Of a stretch of DNA of 64,000 nt, positions 8,818 through 18,890 are shown one piece after another. Below the pieces are notes generated by a model. That model saw only the letters and a program-made list of their open reading frames with translations, was not told the DNA's origin and did no database searches. The position numbers and the translations under genes are program-made. The stretch lies in assembly GCA_001899765.1 (NCBI GenBank), contig MKWM01000034.1:1-64000 (forward strand). The letters are read 5' to 3'. This DNA comes from Thiobacillus sp. 63-78 (GTDB taxonomy: Bacteria; Pseudomonadota; Gammaproteobacteria; Burkholderiales; Thiobacillaceae). Position 1 is the first letter of the stretch. Every line of letters starts with the position of its first letter.

Positions 8818-9411
8818 ATGCAGCCTGCCGCGCTGGAGCACCTGATCGCCGCCCTGCGCGTGCTGCCGGGCGTCGGCCCCAAGTCGGCGGCGCGCATGGC
8901 TTACCACCTGCTGCAGCGCGACCGGCGCGGGGCCGAAGCATTGGCCGGCGCACTCAATCATGCGTTGACGCATCTGCATCATTGCCGTCTGTGCAACAAC
9001 TTTTCCGAGGCGGAAGTGTGCGAGGTATGCGCGAGCCCGCGCCGTGACAAGAAGCAGCTGGCGGTGGTCGAAATGCCGGCCGACTTCAACATGATGGAGG
9101 CCACACAGAGCTACAGAGGCCTGTACTTCGTACTGATGGGACGGCTCTCGCCGCTCGACGGTATCGGCCCGCGCGAAATTCACCTCGACCGCCTGATCAG
9201 CCGTGCACTCGACGGCACGGTCGAGGAGGTGATCCTGGCGACCAACTTCACGCCGGAAGGCGAAGCCACCGCGCACACCATCGGCGAACTGCTGAAGGCA
9301 CGCGGATTGAAAGTGAGCCGGCTGGCGCGCGGAGTACCCGTGGGCGGCGAGCTGGAATACGTCGACAGCGGCACGCTGGCGCAAGCCGTTCGCGATAGGC
9401 GAACCGTTTAG
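8818..9411 (+). CDS. recR: Recombination protein RecR
   Basis: This 197-aa protein works with RecF and RecO to load RecA at single-strand gaps. It shows the N-terminal helix-hairpin-helix ([17 protein letters not shown]), a C4 zinc finger (CRLC, then CEVC, about 57-72) and a Toprim domain (about 80-175). Its last codons (RDRRTV and stop) lie inside the first copy of a 26-bp tandem repeat that continues downstream, so the C-terminus may have been replaced or extended by the repeat. Confidence 0.95.
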   Translation: MQPAALEHLIAALRVLPGVGPKSAARMAYHLLQRDRRGAEALAGALNHALTHLHHCRLCNNFSEAEVCEVCASPRRDKKQLAVVEMPADFNMMEATQSYRGLYFVLMGRLSPLDGIGPREIHLDRLISRALDGTVEEVILATNFTPEGEATAHTIGELLKARGLKVSRLARGVPVGGELEYVDSGTLAQAVRDRRTV

Positions 9412-9509
9412 GACAGCGCGATAGGCGAACCGTTTAGGACAGCGCGATAGGCGAACCGTTCAGGGTAGCGCGGTAGGCGAACCGTTCAGGCTGACGCGAC
9501 AGGCGCCGG
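9391..9509. repeat. 26-bp tandem repeat, four full copies plus a remnant, at the recR 3' end
   Basis: Units begin at 9391, 9417, 9443 and 9469, with a degenerate partial unit at 9495. The core is CGCGATAGGCGAACCGTTTA. Units one and two are identical, and units three and four carry a few changes. Unit one encodes the last six recR residues and its stop codon. Confidence 0.9.
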
Positions 9510-9514
9510 CGCCG

Positions 9515-10195
9515 TCACCCCAGCGCGCTGGCGACGAGATTGATCGTCAGCGCCAGCACCAGCAGGTTGAAGCCGAACGACACCAGACCATGCACCAGCA
9601 CCAGACGGCGCATCGCCGTCGTGGTGATGGCGACGTCGGCCACCTGCGAGGTCATCCCGATGACTGCGGCAAAATACGCAAAATCGGCATAACCGGGCGC
9701 GTCGCCGGGAAATGCCAGGCCGCCCGTGTCGGTGCCCGCCTGGGGGCGATAGTAATGACGCGCATAGCGCAGCGCGAACACGGTCTGGATCAACAGCCAG
9801 GTCGATGCCAGCGCAGCGAGCGCCAGACCGATGTGCAGACCGCGTGCAACGCCTGTCGACGTCCTGACTGAATCGGTGACCAGCAGCACGCCCAGCAGGC
9901 TGACCCAGGATGCCGCGATCAGCACGATATACAACGCGGTGGCGCCGGGATCTTCGCTGGATGCACGCAGCCGGGTCCGGACAGCGTCGAGGCGCCCTGT
10001 CCCCCACCACACCAGCAGCAGATAGGTCAGGCTGCCGGCCAGCCAGCCGGTCAGCAGCCGGGTTTCCCACAAGCCGGCATGGGTCGACGTCGTGCCCAGA
10101 ATACCGAGCGTGAGCGCGAGAAAAAGCCGGTGCCATGCGCGCAGACGGGCGATCGGATGAAGCTCGCGATGCGGATAGGGCAGTAACAGCTTCAT
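9515..10195 (-). CDS. DUF1345 family membrane protein
   Basis: This 226-aa protein has about five hydrophobic segments (about 24-42, 50-68, 88-108, 120-142 and 200-222) and the pattern FALRYARHYY near residue 140, matching the DUF1345 family of unknown function. A PGDAPGYADFAYFAAVIGMT segment, also typical of the family, follows. Its start overlaps the stop of the upstream DedA gene by 4 nt, so the two are translationally coupled. No substrate can be assigned. Confidence 0.8.
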   Translation of the reverse strand: MKLLLPYPHRELHPIARLRAWHRLFLALTLGILGTTSTHAGLWETRLLTGWLAGSLTYLLLVWWGTGRLDAVRTRLRASSEDPGATALYIVLIAASWVSLLGVLLVTDSVRTSTGVARGLHIGLALAALASTWLLIQTVFALRYARHYYRPQAGTDTGGLAFPGDAPGYADFAYFAAVIGMTSQVADVAITTTAMRRLVLVHGLVSFGFNLLVLALTINLVASALG

Positions 10196-10749
10196 GACCG
10201 GATATGGCGTGAGTGCAGATAGCCGCGCAAGATCAGCAAGGTCGCCACGAGCCCCAGCATCACCCAGTGTTCAACCCGGTGCAGCACGGCCAGATGGCGG
10301 CTCAGGAGCGCGCCAAAGAGATAGCCGGTGCCGCCCACCAGAGGCGCCCACAGCGCGGCCGAGGCGAGATTGAGCCAGAAAAAATGCCAGCGGTTCACCT
10401 TGCTCAATCCGACCGCGACGGGCAGCGCGATGCGCAAGCCCCACATGAAGCGCATCGCCAGAATGATGCCGGCAGGGTGTTTCTGGATCAGGTCGAGCGC
10501 GCGCTGGACCTTGCCATGCAAGGCCGGGCGGCGCCGCAGCAGAATCGTTCCGTGACGGCGGCCAAGCCAGAAAAAGAACTGGTCGCCGGTCAGCGCGCCC
10601 AGTCCGGCAACGCCGGTCAGCACGACAAAATCGAGATAGCCGAGATGTGCCGCGTAACCGGCCAGCAGCAGCACGCTTTCGCCTTCGAACAGGGTGCCGA
10701 GGAATACCATGGCGTAACCGTATTGGGCGATGAGGGCGGCAATATCCAT
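10192..10749 (-). CDS. DedA family membrane protein
   Basis: This 185-aa integral membrane protein belongs to the DedA/VTT family, some members of which flip undecaprenyl phosphate or phosphatidylethanolamine. It has the family's FLGTLFEGESVLLLAGY segment (about 17-33), LGALTGDQFFFWLGRR (about 50-65) and an AMRFMWGLRIALPVAVG segment (about 96-112) with the conserved Arg. The ATG at 10749 opens the conserved part; a longer frame upstream reads into the divergent response regulator promoter. TACAAT lies 6 nt upstream of this ATG, so a leaderless transcript is possible. Confidence 0.88.
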   Translation of the reverse strand: MDIAALIAQYGYAMVFLGTLFEGESVLLLAGYAAHLGYLDFVVLTGVAGLGALTGDQFFFWLGRRHGTILLRRRPALHGKVQRALDLIQKHPAGIILAMRFMWGLRIALPVAVGLSKVNRWHFFWLNLASAALWAPLVGGTGYLFGALLSRHLAVLHRVEHWVMLGLVATLLILRGYLHSRHIRS

Positions 10750-10832
10750 GTGTGGATTGTAGGGCGGGATCGCAGGGTATGATGGCCGGACGGTAATGAC
10801 ACGGTTGCGAGGAAGCGGCCAAGCATGCATCC

Positions 10833-11516
10833 ATGCATATCCTGATTGTTGAAGATGACCGGGAAGCCGCCGCCTATCTGCGCAAAGGCCTGACCGAATC
10901 CGGCCATGCGGTCGACTGGGCGGCCGATGGCGATGCAGGACTGTACCAGGCGATCGAAGGCGCGTATGACGTGCTGGTGATTGACCGCATGCTGCCCCGG
11001 CGTGACGGCCTGTCCCTCGTCCGCATGTTGCGCGCAGATGGCCGGACGACGCCGGTGCTGGTGCTCTCGGCGCTGGGGCAGGTCGATCAGCGGGTCGAAG
11101 GATTGCGTGCGGGCGGCGACGATTATCTGGTCAAGCCGTATGCGTTCTCGGAGTTGCTGGCGCGTATCGATGCCCTGGCGCGACGTGCCCGGCCAGGCGA
11201 CACTGCCGCGTCCGGCGTACTGAAAGTCGCCGACCTCGAACTCGACCTCGAACGCCGTCGTGTCACCCGGGCCGGACAACTCATCCGCTTGCAGCCGCGT
11301 GAACTGCGCCTGCTCGAATACCTGATGCGACGCACGGGGCGCATCGTGACCCGCACCATGCTGCTGGAACAGGTGTGGGACCTTGCGTTCGATCCACAGA
11401 CCAATGTGATCGACAGCCAGATCAGCCGCCTGCGCGGCAAAATCGATCGCGATTTCGACAAGCCGCTGCTGCATACCCTGCGCGGCATCGGCTACCGGCT
11501 GGGCGATGAGGTGTGA
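10833..11516 (+). CDS. OmpR/PhoB-type response regulator
   Basis: This 227-aa transcription factor has a receiver domain (acidic pocket EDD at 7-9, phospho-acceptor Asp51 in VLVIDRMLPRRDG, Lys near 101 in VKPYAFSELLAR) and a C-terminal winged helix with RRTGRIVTRTMLLEQVW and the terminal GIGYRLGDE hairpin. It resembles the QseB/PmrA/TctD group. The kinase gene overlaps its end by 11 nt. The targets are unknown; the PepSY and COG4705 genes just downstream on the other strand are plausible but unproven. Confidence 0.93.
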   Translation: MHILIVEDDREAAAYLRKGLTESGHAVDWAADGDAGLYQAIEGAYDVLVIDRMLPRRDGLSLVRMLRADGRTTPVLVLSALGQVDQRVEGLRAGGDDYLVKPYAFSELLARIDALARRARPGDTAASGVLKVADLELDLERRRVTRAGQLIRLQPRELRLLEYLMRRTGRIVTRTMLLEQVWDLAFDPQTNVIDSQISRLRGKIDRDFDKPLLHTLRGIGYRLGDEV

Positions 11517-12921
11517 CTTCTTTTTGCGCCTGAAGCGGCTTTTCCGCACCTCGGCCATCCGGCTGTCCCTGCGCTACGCCTTGTTGCAGACCCTGCTGCT
11601 GGCCGCTTCGCTGGGGGTTCTGCTCAGCCTCGCCAACCGCTATGTTGCCGCGCAACTCGAAGCGGGACTGGCGAGCGAATCCAGTACGCTGGCGGCCCTG
11701 CCTCTGGAACTGCTCACGCGGCGTGTCGAGGCGCTCACCGATGCGCGCGGCCCACGCCATTACCTGCTGCTCGACGCGCGGGGCGTCAAACTGGCCGGAG
11801 ATCTGGCGGCCTGGCCGGAGGCGTTGCCGGCCGATGGACACGTACACCGGATCAAGGCCCGGGCAGACGATCCCGAGGCGCCACACGAAACCGAATCGCT
11901 CGTCCTGCGCGCGTGCGGCACGCGGTTGCCGACGGGCGGGCGGTTATTGACGGCACAGGAACCGGGGGCCGCGGAAGACCTGCGCGATTACGTGTTCGCT
12001 GCGGCCGCCGTCGTGCTGGGGCTGTCCGGGCTGCTCTCGCTGATTCTGGGCTTTGCGCTCGGTCGGCAATGGCTGGCGCGGATCGAGGCGATCAACCGGA
12101 CCGCAGGGGCGATTGCGGCGGGCGACTTTTCGCAACGGGTGAACCTCCACGGACGCGCCGACGAGTTCGACCTTCTGGCGGAACATCTCAACCACATGCT
12201 CGCACGCATCGAGGCCGCCGTGGCGGGCATGCGCGACGTATCCGACAACGTGGCGCACGATCTGCGCAAACCGCTGACGCGACTCAAAACCCGTATCGAA
12301 GTGCTGCTCGCCCAGCCGCGCGAGGCGGGCGAATATCGCGCGGCACTGGCACAAACCGGCGCCGATGCCGACGAGCTCATGCGCACCTTCGACGCACTGC
12401 TGTCCATCGCGCGGCTCGAAGCCGGCGGTGAAATGATCGCCCCGCAACGCTTCGACCTGGCCGATGCCGTGCGCGGCGTGACGGAGCTCTATGCTGCCGA
12501 AGCCGAGGATGCCGGCCGGCCATTCCGGATGGCCATCGAAAGCGGCGTATGGGTCAGTGGCGCCCCTGCGCTGCTGTCGCAGGCACTGGCCAACCTGCTC
12601 GACAACGCCTTCAAGTACACGCCGCCCGATGCGGCGGTCACAGTGAAGGCCCATCTTGCCGAGGATGGCGTGCACGCGCGCCTCGGCGTATGCGACAGCG
12701 GGCCCGGCATCGCGCCCGCCGATCGCGTGCGGCTGGTACAGCGTTTTGCGCGCGGCGACGCGGCCCGCAGCCAGCCCGGCAGCGGACTCGGCCTGTCGCT
12801 GGTCACGGCGGTTGCGCGCGCACACGGCGGCACGCTGGAACTCGCCGATGCGCCGGGCGGTGGATTGGCCGCCACCCTGCTACTGCCGCTCGCCCCGGCC
12901 CCTCGAAGAGACGGACCCTGA
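11506..12921 (+). CDS. Sensor histidine kinase, partner of the upstream response regulator
   Basis: This 471-aa inner-membrane kinase has transmembrane helices at about 22-42 and 163-187 around a periplasmic sensor of roughly 120 residues. A HAMP domain (about 188-240), a HisKA domain with His251 in AHDLRKPLTRLKTR, and a HATPase domain (N box NLLDNAFKYTPPD, G1 DSGPGIAP, G2 SGLGLSLV) follow. The short periplasmic domain has no recognised ligand motif. Translation is coupled to the response regulator by an 11-nt overlap. Confidence 0.93.
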   Translation: MRCDFFLRLKRLFRTSAIRLSLRYALLQTLLLAASLGVLLSLANRYVAAQLEAGLASESSTLAALPLELLTRRVEALTDARGPRHYLLLDARGVKLAGDLAAWPEALPADGHVHRIKARADDPEAPHETESLVLRACGTRLPTGGRLLTAQEPGAAEDLRDYVFAAAAVVLGLSGLLSLILGFALGRQWLARIEAINRTAGAIAAGDFSQRVNLHGRADEFDLLAEHLNHMLARIEAAVAGMRDVSDNVAHDLRKPLTRLKTRIEVLLAQPREAGEYRAALAQTGADADELMRTFDALLSIARLEAGGEMIAPQRFDLADAVRGVTELYAAEAEDAGRPFRMAIESGVWVSGAPALLSQALANLLDNAFKYTPPDAAVTVKAHLAEDGVHARLGVCDSGPGIAPADRVRLVQRFARGDAARSQPGSGLGLSLVTAVARAHGGTLELADAPGGGLAATLLLPLAPAPRRDGP

Positions 12922-13018
12922 CGGGCCTGGCATCGCTGCCGGAATGGCCATCGATGGCGCAACTCGCCCGCCTGGCAACTGCGCCCGCATGCAGGGCGGA
13001 AGCCGGCCCGAGGGAGCC

Positions 13019-13816
13019 TTACCGGGAACGCTGCATCGAGCCTGCCGGAGTCAGGGCGGATTTCTCCCGCAGGGCCGGATACACAACCAGCGCGAGGATG
13101 GCGGCGATGAACGCGAGGCTCGTCATCACGGTGCCCCAGCCGAGGCCGCCGTGGGCGACCGGCTGCGACAGCCAGTCGCCGAACGAGGCGCCAAGCGGCC
13201 GGGTGAGGACGTAGGCCATCCAGAATGCGGCCACGGCGTCGAGTTTGAACACGTAGTGCGCGATGGCGACCAGGCTGATGATCGCGGCGAACATCAGTGC
13301 CGACGGTGCGTAGCCGAGTTTCAGCGTTTCCGCCGCCAGGTCGCCTGCCGCCGTGCCCAGCGCAAAGGTCAGCAGAATCGCCAGCCAGTACCAGCCTTCG
13401 CGCGACGGCGTGTCGATATGGTGCATGGACAGGGTTTTCTCCCGTGAATACCACAGGCCGAAGCTGGCCAGCAGGGCGACGGCAAAAATCGGGGTGAGAA
13501 TTTGAAGCGGGACGCCGAAATGATCGACCAGATTGTCGGTAACGAGGGTGCCGACCACGCTGACCAGTACGACCACCAGCCAGTAGAGCGGCTGGACGCA
13601 GCGGCGCGCATGCATCTGCCCGGCCAGCGCGATGGCGAATAGCGCACTCATCAGCAGTGAGGTGCCGGTGAGTCCCAGGCCGAGATTGAAGTTGAGAAAG
13701 TCGGCGCCGGTCTCGCCGACGGTCGTGGCCATCAGCTTGATGAGCCAGAAGACGAGCGTGACCTCCGGCACCTTGTTGAAGCGCTGGCGGACGGCGGGAT
13801 CAGGGTTTGCGTTCAT
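13019..13816 (-). CDS. COG4705 family membrane protein (paralogue 2)
   Basis: This 265-aa polytopic protein belongs to the uncharacterised COG4705 family. Four internal copies of a short motif, roughly T-x2-G-[ET]-x3-D, lie in successive hydrophobic segments: TTVGETGADF near 33, VVGTLVTDNL near 88, FALGTAAGDL near 154 and LTRPLGASFGDWL near 212. The start at 13816 follows GAGG at a normal distance. It is a paralogue of the next gene upstream (13842-14615), 25 nt away, so the pair arose by tandem duplication. Its function is unknown; the repeated in-membrane acidic residues suggest ion or metal binding, which is inference. Confidence 0.75.
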   Translation of the reverse strand: MNANPDPAVRQRFNKVPEVTLVFWLIKLMATTVGETGADFLNFNLGLGLTGTSLLMSALFAIALAGQMHARRCVQPLYWLVVVLVSVVGTLVTDNLVDHFGVPLQILTPIFAVALLASFGLWYSREKTLSMHHIDTPSREGWYWLAILLTFALGTAAGDLAAETLKLGYAPSALMFAAIISLVAIAHYVFKLDAVAAFWMAYVLTRPLGASFGDWLSQPVAHGGLGWGTVMTSLAFIAAILALVVYPALREKSALTPAGSMQRSR

Positions 13817-13841
13817 GGGGGCCTCTTGCATGAAAGACGGA

Positions 13842-14615
13842 TCAATGCATCCTGCCGGCGGCGCGATGCTTGAACAGCATGAGGGTGGCGGCGATGAAAA
13901 CAAGCAAGCTGACCGAGGCGGCATAGCGCGACAGCGCGAGCCCCCCGGTGGCGACCGGTTTGTCGAGGAAGTCGCCGACCACGGCGCCGAGAGGGCGGGT
14001 GAGAACGAAGGCTGCCCAGAACAGCAGGGTGCGGGAAATGCTCGTCCGGTAGTACGCCGCCGCGACCAGTGCGAGCAGCGCAGCAAACACGACCGCCCCG
14101 CCGGTGTAGCCGAGACCCGCGGTGTCAGCCGTCCAGTCGCCGAGGGCGGTGCCGAGCGTCTGCGAGAACATGATGGTCATCCAGTAGAACATTTCGGCCC
14201 GGGGCGCACTGATCGACCCCACCGATACCGTGCCCAGCGTGCGGTGCCAGATGGCGAACGAGGCGATCAGCAGCGCGAGCAGAAGCGTGCTGCCGCCCGC
14301 ATAACCGATGCCGAGCGAGCGGTCGGCAAAATCGGCAAGCGTGGTGCCGACCATGGTGGTGGCGATGATCGTCGTCCAGTACACCGCGGGATGAAAGCGT
14401 TTGGCGGCGATCTGCGTCCCGACTGCGACAAGGAAAATCACCGCAAGAATGCCGGTGGCGGTCAGATAACCGAGCTTCATCGACATCGACAGTGCATCGC
14501 CGCCGGTTTCCCCCAGCGTGGTGGCGGCGATCTTGACGATCCAGAACAGCAGGGTGATTTCAGGTACCTTGCTCAGGGCCTGCTCAACTACCGTGTCTTG
14601 CATGAAGCGAGTCAT
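13842..14615 (-). CDS. COG4705 family membrane protein (paralogue 1)
   Basis: This 257-aa protein is homologous along its length to the adjacent 13019-13816 product. The same four-fold motif is seen: TTLGETGGDAL, TTMVGTTLADF, SQTLGTALGDW and LTRPLGAVVGDFL. The ATG at 14615 is preceded by GGGAGT at a good distance; an earlier in-frame region overlaps the PepSY gene and is not conserved-looking. The order PepSY gene, paralogue 1, paralogue 2 on one strand suggests an operon. Its function is unknown. Confidence 0.75.
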   Translation of the reverse strand: MTRFMQDTVVEQALSKVPEITLLFWIVKIAATTLGETGGDALSMSMKLGYLTATGILAVIFLVAVGTQIAAKRFHPAVYWTTIIATTMVGTTLADFADRSLGIGYAGGSTLLLALLIASFAIWHRTLGTVSVGSISAPRAEMFYWMTIMFSQTLGTALGDWTADTAGLGYTGGAVVFAALLALVAAAYYRTSISRTLLFWAAFVLTRPLGAVVGDFLDKPVATGGLALSRYAASVSLLVFIAATLMLFKHRAAGRMH

Positions 14616-14713
14616 TGGGGACTCCCGGGTAAACGGAACCCGCAAGCCTGCGGATTCCTGTTGCGAATCGAAAACCTGTACGAGGCAACCGGCCCGGCGA
14701 CCGGCTGGCGGGA

Positions 14714-15103
14714 TCAACCACGTTCGTTGCGGTCTTCGTGGCCGTGGTCGTCTTCTTCGTTCTCGGCTGCCAGTGCGTGGCCGTTGCCGGGGTCGACTGC
14801 GATCTCGGTGGTGCCCCCGGCATGTCTGACATCGACCTGCCACACGAGGTAGCCGTGTTCGTCGTCGAGTGCCGCTTTCACCACCTGGCCGGGTTGCACC
14901 GCGAGGGCGGCGGCTTCGGCCTGTTGCCGGGTGATCCTGGCGTGTCTGGCGAAATCAGCCTGCGATTCAACGCCACGCGGCAACTTGACGCTGGACGACC
15001 GGACCTCGGCGGGAAGATTGAGGGCGCCGGTGGCGAATGCGGCGCCGGTGGCGAGCAATGCGGCGAGGGACGCCGCAGCGAGAATTTCAGCGTTGCGTTT
15101 CAT
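14714..15103 (-). CDS. PepSY-domain periplasmic protein
   Basis: This 129-aa protein has a signal peptide (about 1-26, MKRNAEILAAASLAALLATG) and a PepSY-like domain (ITRQQAEAAALAVQPGQVVKAAL ... WQVDVRHAGGTTEIAVD). Its C-terminal tail is rich in Glu, Asp and His (EEDDHGHEDRNE), which could bind metal. The ATG at 15103 is chosen over 15118 because GGAAA lies 6-8 nt before it. It probably heads the operon with the two COG4705 genes. PepSY proteins are usually inhibitors or sensors in the periplasm; the specific role is unknown. Confidence 0.8.
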   Translation of the reverse strand: MKRNAEILAAASLAALLATGAAFATGALNLPAEVRSSSVKLPRGVESQADFARHARITRQQAEAAALAVQPGQVVKAALDDEHGYLVWQVDVRHAGGTTEIAVDPGNGHALAAENEEDDHGHEDRNERG

Positions 15104-15246
15104 GAGGTTTCCTTTCATCCAGCGCGGCGGGAGTGCCGTGAGGTGAACGGTACGCTGTGAAACTCGCCATCCACTGCCGTGAACATTGTCATTTCGTCAT
15201 CTTCGGGCGCGCGTCGAATTGCGGTTTCTAGGATAATCCGGGATGA

Positions 15247-16659
<1,413 letters not shown>

Positions 16660-16698
16660 ACCAGCCGGCCTGGGCCGGCCCCTTCACGCGGAGGTCTC

Positions 16699-17541
16699 AT
16701 GTCCGAACACGCACTTGATGTCGGGTTGGCTGATTTCACCCGACACGTTCTCGAGGAATCGAGACTTCGTCCCGTCGTGGTCGATTTCTGGGCGCCCTGG
16801 TGCGGCCCGTGCAAATCGCTGAAACCCATTCTGGAAAAACTGGCCACCGAATACGGCGGCAAGTTCCTGCTTGCCAAGATCAATTCGGACGACAATCAGG
16901 AACTTGCCGCGCGTTATGGCGTGCGCGGCATTCCCAGCGTCAAGGCCTTCGTTGACGGCGAACCGGTCGACGAATTTTCCGGTGCGTTGCCGGAAGGCGA
17001 AGTGCGCGCCTTCCTCGACCGGCTCATTCCCGGCCCCGTGGACGAACTGCGCCGACAGGCAGCCGAAGCCCGCGCGGCGGGCAATACGCCCGCCGCGCTG
17101 CAATGGCTGGCTGATGCATCGAGAATCGATCCGGATCACCTGGGGGTGCGGCTCGATGCGGCGGAAATCATGCTGGATCTGAACGAGACCGAGGAGGCCC
17201 GCCGCCTGGTCGGAAGCGTGCCGGACGAGGCCGATCCGCGCATTCCGGCCTTGAAGGCGCGCCTGCAATTCATGGGTGTGGCAGGCGAGGACGAAACGGC
17301 ATTGCGTTCACGGGTCGGGGCAAACGAAAACGATCTGGAGGCGCGGCTGAAGCTTGCCAACCTGCTGGTTGCGGCCGGACAGTATGAAGCAGGCATGGAT
17401 CAGCTGCTGGAAATCGTTCGTCGCGATCGCGGTTTCGAGGACGATGCCGGTCGCAAGACGCTGCTGTCGGTATTCAACCTGCTCGGTGGCGATGAACGGG
17501 TGAGCCATTACCGGCGTCTGCTGGCCAGCGCGTTGAACTGA
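16699..17541 (+). CDS. cnoX: Thioredoxin-domain co-chaperone (CnoX/YbbN type)
   Basis: This 280-aa protein has an N-terminal thioredoxin fold with WAPWCGPCK (Cys35 and Cys38) and a C-terminal TPR-like region of about 170 residues (QWLADASRIDPDHLGVRLDA and similar), the YbbN/CnoX layout. CnoX proteins protect substrates from oxidation and hand them to chaperones. Here the active site is a full CGPC, unlike the E. coli SxxC form, so it may also be redox active. GGAGG lies upstream of the ATG. It follows purB by 39 nt and faces the cytochrome gene at a strong hairpin. Confidence 0.88.
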   Translation: MSEHALDVGLADFTRHVLEESRLRPVVVDFWAPWCGPCKSLKPILEKLATEYGGKFLLAKINSDDNQELAARYGVRGIPSVKAFVDGEPVDEFSGALPEGEVRAFLDRLIPGPVDELRRQAAEARAAGNTPAALQWLADASRIDPDHLGVRLDAAEIMLDLNETEEARRLVGSVPDEADPRIPALKARLQFMGVAGEDETALRSRVGANENDLEARLKLANLLVAAGQYEAGMDQLLEIVRRDRGFEDDAGRKTLLSVFNLLGGDERVSHYRRLLASALN

Positions 17542-17549
17542 GCGACCGC

Positions 17550-17576
17550 CTGCGTGCGTGCCCGGCACGCACGCAG
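17550..17576. terminator. Perfect 12-bp hairpin between convergent genes
   Basis: CTGCGTGCGTGC (17550-17561) and GCACGCACGCAG (17565-17576) pair fully across a CCG loop, 8 nt after the cnoX stop and 4 nt before the cytochrome gene end. There is no T-tract, so a bidirectional stop or mRNA 3' stabiliser is likely but not certain. Confidence 0.55.
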
Positions 17577-17580
17577 CGCG

Positions 17581-17979
17581 CTATTCGCCCGCGTAAACCG
17601 AAGCTGCCGCGAGTTCCGCTTCGCTCAGGCCGGCGACTGCCTTCACCATGACGGCCGGGTGTGCGCCCCGCCCCTTGCCGGCGCGATCGTCCAGCAGCTT
17701 CTGGTACATCACGGCGCGCGTCATGCCCTTGAGTGCGGGATTTTCGGCATCGCCCTGTCCGAGCGCGCCGTGGCAGTTCGCGCATTGGGCCGTGTACACA
17801 TCAAGTCCATATGGCTGGGCATCCTGCGGCAGCGCAGCCAGGATATCGCCGGGTTCCGGGCCGGCGGATGCGGCCGGCATGGCGGTTTGTTGTCTGCCGC
17901 TGGGGGGCGCATCCTTGCCGCAGGCAACAAGGATGACGAGCAGGAACAGACTGGCGGTAAACGGAACAGGTTTCATCAT
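17581..17979 (-). CDS. Small lipoprotein cytochrome c, class I
   Basis: This is a 132-aa monohaem cytochrome c. The N-terminus has a lipoprotein signal with lipobox ILVAC (Cys20), so it is probably membrane-anchored on the periplasmic side. The haem site CANCH is at 66-70, and the sixth ligand is one of the C-terminal Met residues (VMYQKLL or HPAVMV). It is of the cytochrome c5/c551-like size and presumably shuttles electrons in respiration. No partner gene is adjacent, and no strong Shine-Dalgarno precedes the ATGATG start. Confidence 0.85.
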   Translation of the reverse strand: MMKPVPFTASLFLLVILVACGKDAPPSGRQQTAMPAASAGPEPGDILAALPQDAQPYGLDVYTAQCANCHGALGQGDAENPALKGMTRAVMYQKLLDDRAGKGRGAHPAVMVKAVAGLSEAELAAASVYAGE

Positions 17980-18078
17980 GGTGTCGGGAAATCAGGAAAT
18001 CAGGAAATCGATAGGAATATCTGCGGTTGCATCGTGAGGCAGCCAGCGGCCAGGGCGGTTCCGTTTGGTCATGGGGGA

Positions 18079-18639
18079 TCAATCGATGGCCTGGTAGCGC
18101 ACCTCGATAATTTCAACTTCGCGGTGCCCGTCGGGCGTCTGCACGTTGACGGTGTCGCCTTCGCGCGCTTTCAGCAGGGCGCGCGCCATCGGTGATATCC
18201 AGGCGATGCGGCCACGTCCCGCATCGGCTTCGTCGAGGCCGACGATGGCGAAGGTGGACTCGCGGCCGTCTGCATCCGCGATCGTGACGGTGGCACCGAA
18301 AAACACCTGGTCGGTATCCTCGCGGGTGGCCGGGTCGACGACTTCGGCGTGCTCCAGACGCCTGGACAAGAAGCGGATGCGCCGATCGACTTCACGCAGG
18401 CGCTTCTTGCCATAAATGTAGTCGCCGTTTTCCGAGCGGTCGCCGTTACTGGCGGCCCACGAGATGGTTTCCACCAGTTTGGGCCGCTCGACCTTCCACA
18501 ACTGGTTGAATTCAGCGTCGAGCCGCGCGTAGCCCGCGGGTGTCATGTAGTTTTTTGATCCGGCGGGCAACGCGGGCGCGGCGATGTCGTCTTCGTCGGC
18601 ATCCGCTGCATCGGTTTCCTTGACGAATGCCTTATTCAT
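18079..18639 (-). CDS. greB: Transcription elongation factor GreB
   Basis: This 186-aa protein rescues backtracked RNA polymerase by stimulating transcript cleavage in its secondary channel. The GreA/B coiled-coil N-terminus carries the catalytic acidic tip in SNGDRSENGDYIYGKKRLRE (about 64-83), which reads as GreB rather than GreA. The C-terminal FKBP-like domain ends with GDTVNVQTPDGHREVEIIEV. An acidic N-terminal extension of about 28 residues (ADADEDD) precedes the conserved part. Confidence 0.95.
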   Translation of the reverse strand: MNKAFVKETDAADADEDDIAAPALPAGSKNYMTPAGYARLDAEFNQLWKVERPKLVETISWAASNGDRSENGDYIYGKKRLREVDRRIRFLSRRLEHAEVVDPATREDTDQVFFGATVTIADADGRESTFAIVGLDEADAGRGRIAWISPMARALLKAREGDTVNVQTPDGHREVEIIEVRYQAID

Positions 18640-18673
18640 GCGGGATCACGCATCGTTTGAACAGAGGTCGTAC

Positions 18674-18874
18674 TCATCGGCCGAACAGATGGACGAGCAG
18701 CGTGAGTGCGAGCGACATGAGGATGACGCTCGCGAAGGGGAAGTAGAATACGCCTCGTTTATGCCGGATCTGGACGTCGCCGGGCAGCCGGCCCAGCCCC
18801 AGCCGATTGAGCCAGGGAGTGAGCAGGCCCAATACCAATAACGCCAGAACGAGGGTGATCAGCCATTTCATCAT
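18674..18874 (-). CDS. DUF2905 family small membrane protein
   Basis: This 66-aa protein has two hydrophobic helices (about 3-22 and 45-63) around the conserved middle LGRLPGDVQIRHKRGVFYFP, which marks the DUF2905 family. It has no known function. It is transcribed towards greB, 34 nt away, and diverges from tcdA. No good ribosome-binding site is visible before ATGATG. Confidence 0.82.
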   Translation of the reverse strand: MMKWLITLVLALLVLGLLTPWLNRLGLGRLPGDVQIRHKRGVFYFPFASVILMSLALTLLVHLFGR

Positions 18875-18890
18875 GAAGGGATTCTAGCCG

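Noticed and set aside
9391-9509. Short tandem units as a CRISPR array
   Set aside because: Units abut with no unique spacers, and there are no cas genes in the window.
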